A stretch of 64,000 bases of DNA from JAZNQN01 sp045590195 (GTDB taxonomy: Bacteria; Bacillota; Clostridia; UMGS1883; UMGS1540), in assembly GCA_045590195.1 (NCBI GenBank), contig JAZNQN010000073.1:1-64000 (forward strand), in the 5' to 3' direction. A program made the translations under genes and the position numbers. The notes under the pieces were generated by a model. The model made no database searches and was not told where the DNA came from. It saw only the letters and a list, made by a program, of their open reading frames with translations. Of the stretch, positions 57,453-64,000 are shown one piece after another (position 1 is the first letter of the stretch; every line of letters starts with the position of its first letter).

Positions 57453-58100
57453 TTACTTCCTTTCCATATTTATATATAGTTTTAACCCTTTTACGGGATT
57501 AGCTATCTTGTCTTTAAGTTTTTCTTTTAAACTCTCGGGCACAGTTGTAAAAATAATGGGAATACCGCTTCTGTGGCTTACCTCTTCCGCAAGGGCCTGG
57601 CCTTTTAAAACTGTTTCCTCATCGGTAAAGTGCGCTAAATGAGTGTTATTTATAAGGTGGGTAATTTTAAGGCGCGATGCACCTTCAATATTTCCCATAA
57701 GCTCAATTACCTCGTCGGCCGTTTTGGTAAGGGGACGGGTGCCGCAGATTACAAAATACATTTCATAATCATTTTCATCGAAAAAGTTTTTGTATCTGCC
57801 AAGGGCAAAAGCGCCGTCATCATCGCCGCCAACATCAATAACCGATGGCTTTTCGCTTGTGAAAACTTTAATAATTTCGGCGGGCAGAGTCGGAATATCA
57901 ACATTTGTTGCAGCAAACTCCGAGGCAATAACCTCAACTCCCATTTTCTGAAGCTTTTCGCGGTGTTCCGCAGTTCTGTAATATGGGTTTACGGTGTCAA
58001 GATCAACAATTATTGAATTTTCGTGTTCAGTTGCAAGATTTATGGCAATTTCAGTTTTACCGCTGCCAAAATGACCTGTAACAATTTTAATCCTGCTCAT
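57453..58100 (-). CDS. P-loop ATPase of the MinD/CobQ type at the head of the kor operon
   Basis: The 215-residue protein (start ATG 58100, chosen for spacing from AAGGTGAGG) has a P-loop TGHFGSGKTEIAINLA, a switch with VDLDTVNPYYRT and VIDVGGDDDGAFALGRY. The fold is that of SIMIBI/MinD-like ATPases. Members of this family are recurrent neighbours of korDABC in Clostridia and could help insert Fe-S clusters or control enzyme activity, but function is not established. It is the first gene after the promoter at 58133-58162. Confidence 0.78.
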   Translation of the reverse strand: MSRIKIVTGHFGSGKTEIAINLATEHENSIIVDLDTVNPYYRTAEHREKLQKMGVEVIASEFAATNVDIPTLPAEIIKVFTSEKPSVIDVGGDDDGAFALGRYKNFFDENDYEMYFVICGTRPLTKTADEVIELMGNIEGASRLKITHLINNTHLAHFTDEETVLKGQALAEEVSHRSGIPIIFTTVPESLKEKLKDKIANPVKGLKLYINMERK

Positions 58101-58132
58101 CATACTCCTCACCTTATATCATTATTCAATAT

Positions 58133-58162
58133 ATTATAACACATTTTTATTTTATTTGTAAA
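58133..58162 (-). promoter_or_regulatory. Sigma-A promoter of the kor operon
   Basis: Minus strand TTTACA (58157-58162), 18-base spacer, TATAAT (58133-58138) with a TG one base ahead. It is 33 bases before the start at 58100. Confidence 0.8.
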
Positions 58163-58201
58163 GAGTTAATTGATAATTTTTTATCAAAAAACGAGAGGAT
58201 T

Positions 58202-58480
58202 AGCCGCTCGCTCATAAGGAAGAATCGGTTTTAAAGCCATCTTTTTGGTTTATACTTTGTCAAAAAAGTCCGAAATACGAAAGTATTACGGACTTTTTGT
58301 TTCGCGTCTAAACACAAAAATCTGATATTTAAAACTGCTTTGCACCTTAAAATTTATAAGTTTGGATGCATAACAAAGAAAAAATGTGCATTAATCCTTG
58401 ACGGATTATAAGCATTTTTTATGCAGTTAGGCGCCAAAATCGTATATTTTAAGGCGAATATTCCTTATGAGTGAGCGGCT
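58202..58480. mobile_element. MITE-like element with 20-bp terminal inverted repeats, copy B
   Basis: Left end (58202-58221, AGCCGCTCGCTCATAAGGAA) is the inverted complement of the right end (58461-58480) with one mismatch. The right 176 bases are shared with the window start (1-176). Inside are the hairpin at 58263-58299 and a long imperfect hairpin at about 58367-58425 (TGCATA...TATGCA, AAAAAATG...CATTTTTT, AATCC...GGATT). No reading frame is present. Target duplication is not evident beyond TT. It sits 12-15 bases past the stop of the minus-strand gene at 58496. Confidence 0.75.
58263..58299. terminator. Terminator-like hairpin inside the MITE-like element
   Basis: 16-bp stem (one mismatch) around GAAA on the plus strand (AAAAAGTCCG with CGGACTTTTT), T run on both strands. 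Because it lies downstream of the lipoprotein gene on the minus strand, the element could supply its terminator. Confidence 0.75.
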
Positions 58481-58495
58481 TTAGGCGGCTTTAAA

Positions 58496-59215
58496 TTACT
58501 GCATATTACTTATATCTTTAACAATATATCCATCGGGAACATCAAAAATATCTGCAGGAACCTTTGTTGAAAGCTCAATAACCTGAATTATTTCCTCTGC
58601 TCCGTTTTTATTTACCTTAACATACCTGAGTGTTTTATCATCATAATAGAATTTTGTTACAGTTCCGTCGGCATTTTTAAATTCTTCGAAACCAAATTTT
58701 TCGCCCTGGAATTCTTCTTCTCCTGTGTTCTGAAGAGCACTTTTTGCCTCCTCTGATGTTTTCACACTGATAAAATCAGTAAAACCTTCTTTCATAGAAT
58801 CGGCAACCGGCGATGTTAAAACAGCCTTGCTGTCGTGAATTACGTAATAAAGCTTATCTCCATCAATAAATTTCACCTGAGTTCCAATTCTTTCGGCAGC
58901 CTTGTCGCCTTTAACTGCAATTTCAACCTTGGTAACTTTTCCGTCTTTTATGGAATTTTGAACTATGTAATATGTTCCGCCTGCAACATATTGTGATAAA
59001 AATTCGCTTGTATAATCGCCCAAAACAGTTTCTTCGTCAATAATGTCTTTTTCAGCCTTAGGGTCAACCTTTCCAAATTCTTCCCTTTTAGTTTCTTCAA
59101 CCTCAACGTGTACCTCAGATGGATTTTTTACCACCTCTTCCATTTTCGATTTTTCTTTTCCGCATCCGGCAATAATTACAAGCATTGCCAATATCAAAAT
59201 ACAAATTTTTTTCAT
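58496..59215 (-). CDS. Lipoprotein of unknown function, LolA-like character
   Basis: The start at 59215 has AAAGGAGAG and gives a lipoprotein signal (lipobox IIAGC, acylated C18) in a 239-residue product. After a charged linker (about 19-60, Glu/Lys-rich) is a beta-rich domain with YYIVQNSIKDGKVTKVEIA and the ending ADIFDVPDGYIVKDIS, which is typical of LolA-like or DUF4412-type folds; I cannot assign it with confidence. It is the last gene of a minus-strand operon with dprA and the RCC1 protein and is followed by the MITE-like element. Confidence 0.72.
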   Translation of the reverse strand: MKKICILILAMLVIIAGCGKEKSKMEEVVKNPSEVHVEVEETKREEFGKVDPKAEKDIIDEETVLGDYTSEFLSQYVAGGTYYIVQNSIKDGKVTKVEIAVKGDKAAERIGTQVKFIDGDKLYYVIHDSKAVLTSPVADSMKEGFTDFISVKTSEEAKSALQNTGEEEFQGEKFGFEEFKNADGTVTKFYYDDKTLRYVKVNKNGAEEIIQVIELSTKVPADIFDVPDGYIVKDISNMQ

Positions 59216-59234
59216 AAATTTACTCTCCTTTCCT

Positions 59235-60380
59235 TTACTTAAGCGAAAAATTTCTTCCTGCCTTTTCATAAACAATACCTTCTATCTGCATTGTTGTAAG
59301 TAAAACATTTAATTTGCTTGTTTCCATTCCAGTTTCAGCTTTCAGCTGTTCAAAATTTTTGTCGCCTGTTTTTAAAAGTTTTTTAATTATTTTCCTTTCG
59401 TCGCCTTCAGGCTCTTCCATGCTTTCTTTTATGCAGGAAATTTCAATTTCTTCTTTTTCGTTTGCCTTTTTATATTCCTCAAGAAAATCATCAATTTCAA
59501 AAAGATGCGGATACCTTGGCAAATACTCACTTAAAATTGTTTCTGCTCCTAAAATTGCCGTAGCGCCATCGCTTATAAGCTGATTCGCTCCCATAGATAC
59601 ACGGCTTGTAATATTCCCCGGCAATGCAAACACATCCCTGTTTTGCTCTTTTGCATGGTTTGCAGTTATAAGGGCTCCGCTTCTTTGCGGGGCTTCAACA
59701 ACTGCAACACCAAGGGAAAGCCCGCTGAGTATTCTGTTTCTTTTATGAAAATTTTGTTGGCGAACTTCGTAATCAAAAGGAAATTCGCTGATAATTAACC
59801 CCTCGTTTATAATTTTTTCTCTCAAAGCGCCATTTCCTGCCGGATAATCAATATTTATTCCACAAGCAGCAACGCCAATTGTTTTTCCTTTAACTTTTAA
59901 AGCTCCCTGATGCGCAGCACTGTCGCCGCCTATAGCAAGCCCACTTACAATAACCATTCCACACTCTGCCAGTTGCGATGAAATCTGCATTGCCGCCGTA
60001 AGGCCGTATGGCGTACTTGATCTTGTTCCAACTATACAAAAACAAAGCTGCTTTTTAAGAAGAGCAATATCTCCTTTGGTATACAAAAGTATAGGCGGGT
60101 CATAAATATTTAAAAGATTTTCGGGATATACATCGTCCTCTATGCAGACAAACTTCACACCATACTTTTCTGCCCTTTTAAATTCTTTTTCCGATTTTTT
60201 AAGGCTTTTGTCCAAAAGTAATTTTATCTGCTTTTCTGTAAGCAGTTTGCATTCAGTATAGTCCTCTTCGTCTGCTTCAAAAACTTTTTGTGCATCTCCA
60301 AAATATTCAACTAGTCTTACTTTTTTGTCTGTAGATATTTCTATTAAATTAAGCCATATATAATAAATGTATTTGTTCAT
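59235..60380 (-). CDS. dprA: DNA-processing protein DprA
   Basis: The 381-residue protein has the Rossmann-like DprA core with GTRSSTPYG (118-126), SGLAIGGDSAAHQGAL, NRILSGLSLGVAVVEA and ALPGNITS, plus a C-terminal winged helix (about 320-381). DprA loads RecA on incoming single-stranded DNA during transformation. Other competence genes were not seen. The gene is 14 bases downstream of the RCC1 protein gene and 19 bases upstream of the lipoprotein gene start. Confidence 0.95.
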   Translation of the reverse strand: MNKYIYYIWLNLIEISTDKKVRLVEYFGDAQKVFEADEEDYTECKLLTEKQIKLLLDKSLKKSEKEFKRAEKYGVKFVCIEDDVYPENLLNIYDPPILLYTKGDIALLKKQLCFCIVGTRSSTPYGLTAAMQISSQLAECGMVIVSGLAIGGDSAAHQGALKVKGKTIGVAACGINIDYPAGNGALREKIINEGLIISEFPFDYEVRQQNFHKRNRILSGLSLGVAVVEAPQRSGALITANHAKEQNRDVFALPGNITSRVSMGANQLISDGATAILGAETILSEYLPRYPHLFEIDDFLEEYKKANEKEEIEISCIKESMEEPEGDERKIIKKLLKTGDKNFEQLKAETGMETSKLNVLLTTMQIEGIVYEKAGRNFSLK

Positions 60381-60394
60381 AATGAAAATCTTCC

Positions 60395-63300
60395 CTACTT
60401 AAGTGTACCTTTTGCTTCATAAAGTGGCGTTACACCATCCCATATAAACAGTTTATAATTTGTTGCTTTGCTACAACTGTAATTTACAGTTTTCATTTCA
60501 CTGCTTTCCTCAAACCTTCGCGCCTTAACATCTCTCATAATGTTTTCATCGTCATAAAAAGCAACAAATACCCTTCTTGCCTCATCTGCACAATAATTTA
60601 TTGTAACAGTGCCATTCTCTACGCTTTCTTCCATATAGAATCCTAGTTTTTCAGCCGTTGGCGTTCCTATTGCAACTTTATAAGTTGCCGCTGCCTTCTT
60701 GCTTTCATATACTTGGTTTGTAAGAGTTTCTGATGTATCTAAAGTCACTTTTGAAAAATCAATTGGATTTCCAGAAGCATCAAAAAACGAAATATACATA
60801 TTTATATTTTTATCTGAACAATAGTTTAACGATACAGTATTTCCTTCCCCTGTGCTTTCTTCTTCCATATAAAATCCAAGCTTTTCTGCTGTGGGCGTTC
60901 CTATTGCAATTTTATATGTTGCCGCTGCCTTCTTGCTTTCATATACTTGGTTTGTAAGAGTTTCTGATGTATCTAAAGTCACTTTTGAAAAATCAATTGG
61001 ATTTCCAGAAGCATCAAAAAACGAAATATACATATTTATATTTTTATCCGAACAATAGTTTATTGATACCTCATTTCCGCTTCCCGTACTTTCTTCTTCC
61101 ATATAAAAGCCAAGCTTTGCAGCCGTTGGCGTTCCTATAGCAATTCTATGTGTTGCAGCTCTCGTTTCGCCTTTGCATTCTGCCGTAGTAAGCTTTTCTG
61201 AAGCTTTAAGCAAAACTTTTTCAAAACCTATTGCGTTTCCAAAAGTATCAAAATACGAAATATAAGCCTGTGTATCTTTTTCAGAACAGTATTCTATTTC
61301 CGCAAGATTTCCTTCTCCTTCAACAGGAGTGCTCATATAAAATCCAATTGCAATTCTATATGTTGCAGCTCTCATTTCGCCTTTGCATTCTGCCATAGTA
61401 AGCTTTTCGGAAGCTTTAAGCAAAACTTTTTCAAAACCTATTGCGTTTCCAAAAGTATCAAAATACGAAATATAAGCCTGTGTATCTTCGGCAGAGCAGT
61501 ATTCTATCTCCGTCAAATTGTCCTCGCCCGAAACTGCTGTACTCATATAAAATCCGAGTTTTTCTGCCACAGGTTCTCCAAAACAAGCTACATACGAGGT
61601 TGCGTTTTTGTTGCCTGTATATGTAACACTAGTAAACTTTTCAGAAACAGGCAATGTAACCTTTTTAAAATCAACCGCTTCGCCAAAGGTATCAAGATAT
61701 GTAATATATAAATCTGTTTCCGAATTTGCACAATAACTAATTTCAGCCGTATTTCCTTCTCCCTCTAAACCTTCAATGTAAAAGTTAAGTTTCGTAGCTG
61801 TAGGCTCTCCAATGCTTAAAAAGCATTCTGTCGCATCGTCATTTGAAAATTCTGTCTTTGTAAAGCTTTCGGTGCCTTCTAATATAGCCTTCTCAAAACC
61901 AACGGGATTTCCGTCATCAAAATATGAAATATACGCATCTATATCTCTGTCTGAATAATGCTCAATTGTAGCCTTGTTTCCGTCTATCTGATATATATGG
62001 AACAAATTGTCTTTATAATACGCATTGTTTATAAGCGGAATTTCAAATTTTGACTGATTTGTGCCGACATATGCATATGCAAATGTACCATCTTTTTTGT
62101 GAGCAAGGGCATACATATCTGAACCGTAAATTGCATCTACCTCGCCCCAGGCATCAACTGCCGCCTTCTGTGCAGTATAAGCTTTTCCCGATGAATAACT
62201 TGCATAATGGCAAACTCCGTCATAATCAAGCCCTATTGTATAGTTATTTCCGCAGGCAACCTCTTTTATGTTTGTCCACGAAGACAAATCTCCTGAAAAA
62301 TAAACTCCCTTTGTATTTTTCCCTGCCGAAACACAAGTTCCGTCTGCTTTAAGGCCTACTATGTGGTTTTGTCCTGCAAATATTTTTACTATTCCTGTCC
62401 AGGCAGAAACATCGCTTAAATCAGTTGCTGTATTATACGATTCAACATAAACTTTTCCTTCTTCATCAAGCGCCGCCGTAAAAAACTTTCCGCCTGCAAT
62501 ATCTACAATATTTTTATAGCTTTTTACATTTTTACTGCTATCGTAACTGCTGTAAAGCCTTTTGTCCCATCTCAAAGCACCAATAAGTCGGTTATCTTTT
62601 CCGGTAACATCAGTTGTATCAGGGTCAATCAGCCAGTAATACGATTCAGCCTTTTCAACACCTTTCCAGGTATCAATTCCTGCTTCTGTTTTCTCTGCTT
62701 CCTGTAAATTTGTTAATACGGTACCGTCATTGGTTACGCCTAAAAAGTAATCACTTATCTCATAAGCTGAAGAATACGATTTAGTAACAGAAAGATTCTT
62801 TGCTCCTTTAAAATCTTCCAACGAAGTTTTTCCTATTGTAGCAACGCTTCTGTCAGGAAGCAAAACGCCAATAGTTCTCGGTCCCGTAACAATCTGAGGA
62901 AGCGAAACTTCATAATTAAGAGGAACCATTTCAAGGTCAAATGTGTCAAGCGTTTCAGTAAACTCATTTATTGCAGTTTCATTCATAATATGCTGGACCG
63001 AAAGATCGCTTTTCACTATTGTAGCAAAATAATTATTTCTGTATTTAAAAATTGTCACATCTTTAACGTCTTCAAAAGCAATTAACTCATCAACAAATTC
63101 CTGCGACCATTCTACATCCAGCCCGATATATGTTCCGTCTGTAATAATTTTATCGTCATGTGTAATTGCAACAACAACGCCAACATCGTTAACTCCGGGA
63201 ATAATTTTTATGTCTTTAATATCTTCTTCCCAACTGCCACAAAGCCATTCACTACCGGTTTCGGCCCCGTCAGCATCTTTTGTGTACACTCCAAGTCCGG

Positions 63301-63901
63301 TATGATAAAGCTTGCCGTCAAAATCTTTTAAAACAGTTAAATTTGCACCTGCATAAATACTGTCAATATTCGAAAATGCATCTACCGATTCTGCTGATGT
63401 AGTGCCACTTCCGAAACAGTTCCCATCATAGTCAACAGCAACAATATGTTTTTTACCACATGCAATTTTTTTAATGTTCTGCCAGTTGCTTGTATCTATG
63501 CTGCCACTGTCACCTGCAATAAAAACATTTCCGTTTGTGTCAAGAGCAGCAATAAAATTGTCGCCGGCAGCTATTTGTGTTATGTTTTCAAACTCTGATG
63601 TATCTATTTCCGAGCCATCTTCACATTTTCCTGCAACAACCACCTTGCCATTATCAAGCAAAGCAGCAGAAAAATATTTACCAGCGCATACTGCAACTGC
63701 ATTTTTCCAGCCGTATGTCATCAACTGACCATATGTATTGTCTCCTGCTGAAAAAACTCTTCCGTATTGATTAAGTGCAACTATGCTGCTATGCCCTGCA
63801 TTAACCATAACATCTACAGGTGCCATAACTTCTGCTGAAGCATTCGGAATGCAAAACACAATTAAAAGTATTAAACTTAAAAAAATTGCCGTTTTTTTCA
63901 T
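60395..63901 (-). CDS. Large secreted RCC1-repeat protein with C-terminal tandem repeats
   Basis: The start at 63901 (1168 residues) has AGGAGG and a signal peptide (about 1-24, ILLIVFCIPNASA). Residues 25-690 form RCC1/BLIP-II-like beta-propeller repeats (VALNQYGRVFSAGDNTYGQ, IAGGKFFTAALDEEGKVYV, KADGTCVSAGKNTKG). The C-terminal 450 residues consist of seven or eight 70-78-residue repeats ending in GTPTAEKLGFYME-type units with YCSDKNINMYISFFDASG-type cores. Two adjacent copies are nearly identical in DNA (period 234), and one unit lacks eight residues (period 210). No LPXTG or other wall-anchoring motif is visible. Function is unknown; a surface or matrix role is likely. Confidence 0.85.
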   Translation of the reverse strand: MKKTAIFLSLILLIVFCIPNASAEVMAPVDVMVNAGHSSIVALNQYGRVFSAGDNTYGQLMTYGWKNAVAVCAGKYFSAALLDNGKVVVAGKCEDGSEIDTSEFENITQIAAGDNFIAALDTNGNVFIAGDSGSIDTSNWQNIKKIACGKKHIVAVDYDGNCFGSGTTSAESVDAFSNIDSIYAGANLTVLKDFDGKLYHTGLGVYTKDADGAETGSEWLCGSWEEDIKDIKIIPGVNDVGVVVAITHDDKIITDGTYIGLDVEWSQEFVDELIAFEDVKDVTIFKYRNNYFATIVKSDLSVQHIMNETAINEFTETLDTFDLEMVPLNYEVSLPQIVTGPRTIGVLLPDRSVATIGKTSLEDFKGAKNLSVTKSYSSAYEISDYFLGVTNDGTVLTNLQEAEKTEAGIDTWKGVEKAESYYWLIDPDTTDVTGKDNRLIGALRWDKRLYSSYDSSKNVKSYKNIVDIAGGKFFTAALDEEGKVYVESYNTATDLSDVSAWTGIVKIFAGQNHIVGLKADGTCVSAGKNTKGVYFSGDLSSWTNIKEVACGNNYTIGLDYDGVCHYASYSSGKAYTAQKAAVDAWGEVDAIYGSDMYALAHKKDGTFAYAYVGTNQSKFEIPLINNAYYKDNLFHIYQIDGNKATIEHYSDRDIDAYISYFDDGNPVGFEKAILEGTESFTKTEFSNDDATECFLSIGEPTATKLNFYIEGLEGEGNTAEISYCANSETDLYITYLDTFGEAVDFKKVTLPVSEKFTSVTYTGNKNATSYVACFGEPVAEKLGFYMSTAVSGEDNLTEIEYCSAEDTQAYISYFDTFGNAIGFEKVLLKASEKLTMAECKGEMRAATYRIAIGFYMSTPVEGEGNLAEIEYCSEKDTQAYISYFDTFGNAIGFEKVLLKASEKLTTAECKGETRAATHRIAIGTPTAAKLGFYMEEESTGSGNEVSINYCSDKNINMYISFFDASGNPIDFSKVTLDTSETLTNQVYESKKAAATYKIAIGTPTAEKLGFYMEEESTGEGNTVSLNYCSDKNINMYISFFDASGNPIDFSKVTLDTSETLTNQVYESKKAAATYKVAIGTPTAEKLGFYMEESVENGTVTINYCADEARRVFVAFYDDENIMRDVKARRFEESSEMKTVNYSCSKATNYKLFIWDGVTPLYEAKGTLK

Positions 63902-63924
63902 ACTTCCTCCTATAAATTCCAAAA

Positions 63925-63954
63925 ATCGGCAACACAAAGGTATGTGCTGCCGAT
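63925..63954 (-). terminator. Terminator-like hairpin in the leader of the RCC1 protein gene
   Basis: 11-bp stem ATCGGCAACAC (63925-63935) with GTGCTGCCGAT (63944-63954; one wobble), followed on the minus strand by TTTTT. It is only 24 bases before the ATG, leaving no room for a promoter between. Confidence 0.6.
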
Positions 63955-64000
63955 ATTCTGAAAGTTTTATCTATATCCGTAATAATCGTATTTATAGTAC

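Noticed and set aside
60395..63901. Frameshift or pseudogene in the RCC1 protein because one repeat is short
   Set aside because: The change is a multiple of three (24 nt), the frame is open to the end, and the signal peptide and ribosome site are intact.

Overview
The window is 64 kb of a low-G+C, anaerobic, spore-forming Firmicute, most likely an uncultured gut-type member of the class Clostridia. The evidence is spore genes (spoIVA, sleB, ytxC), a ferredoxin-linked 2-oxoacid oxidoreductase operon, ThyX in place of ThyA, AT-rich intergenic DNA and many near-consensus sigma-A promoters (TTGACA, 17 bp, TATAAT). Genus and species cannot be read from the sequence. Most genes lie on the minus strand. 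No rRNA, tRNA, CRISPR array, integrase or transposase gene was seen.

Layout: 0-7.5 kb (minus) is a catabolic or surface-sugar cluster: nitrilase-GDPD fusion, alpha/beta hydrolase, acyltransferase, SGNH esterase, a NagB-like protein with an altered active site, and a PIG-L deacetylase. 7.5-18.9 kb carries envelope genes (CapD/PglF-type dehydratase, MurJ, DUF5693, O-antigen-ligase-like) around ytxC, a GME-fold gene and tsaD. 18.9-25.3 kb (plus) has a GH20 hexosaminidase, a ROK repressor with its operator, a DegT aminotransferase and a Gfo/Idh oxidoreductase. 25.3-30 kb has gdhA, a YbaK deacylase, a copper-amine-oxidase-like stalk protein and spoIVA.

30-36.8 kb is one tightly packed minus-strand operon led by a large structured RNA of about 620 nt. 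I identify it as OLE RNA because it sits directly upstream of an oapA-like membrane protein gene and dxs. The operon continues with tlyA, a hemolysin III gene, a MurT-like ligase without GatD, and a TIM-barrel gene. 36.8-40.8 kb is a second operon (tagA-like, thyX, tmk, DUF2156, GNAT). 41-42.2 kb is a GH88 gene. 42.3-44.4 kb is a small prophage or ICE remnant with an XRE/ImmA pair. 44.6-48.5 kb has two unknown membrane proteins, HU, a PfkB kinase and rpmF-yceD.

48.5-58.2 kb has a MATE transporter, sleB, gpmI-tpiA-pgk and the kor operon headed by a P-loop ATPase. 58.5-63.9 kb has a lipoprotein, dprA and a very large secreted RCC1-repeat protein with near-identical tandem repeats.

The most unusual non-coding signals are: (1) the OLE RNA locus; (2) a family of three structured intergenic elements (near 24.0, 44.5 and 52.6 kb), each directly 3' of a gene and in sense, whose stems are kept by compensatory base changes; (3) an inverted-repeat element at 58.2-58.5 kb with a second, 98-99 percent identical copy cut by the left window edge; (4) two palindrome-rich intergenic arrays at 13.6 and 40.9 kb. 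All homology statements rest on motif recognition by eye, not on database searches.
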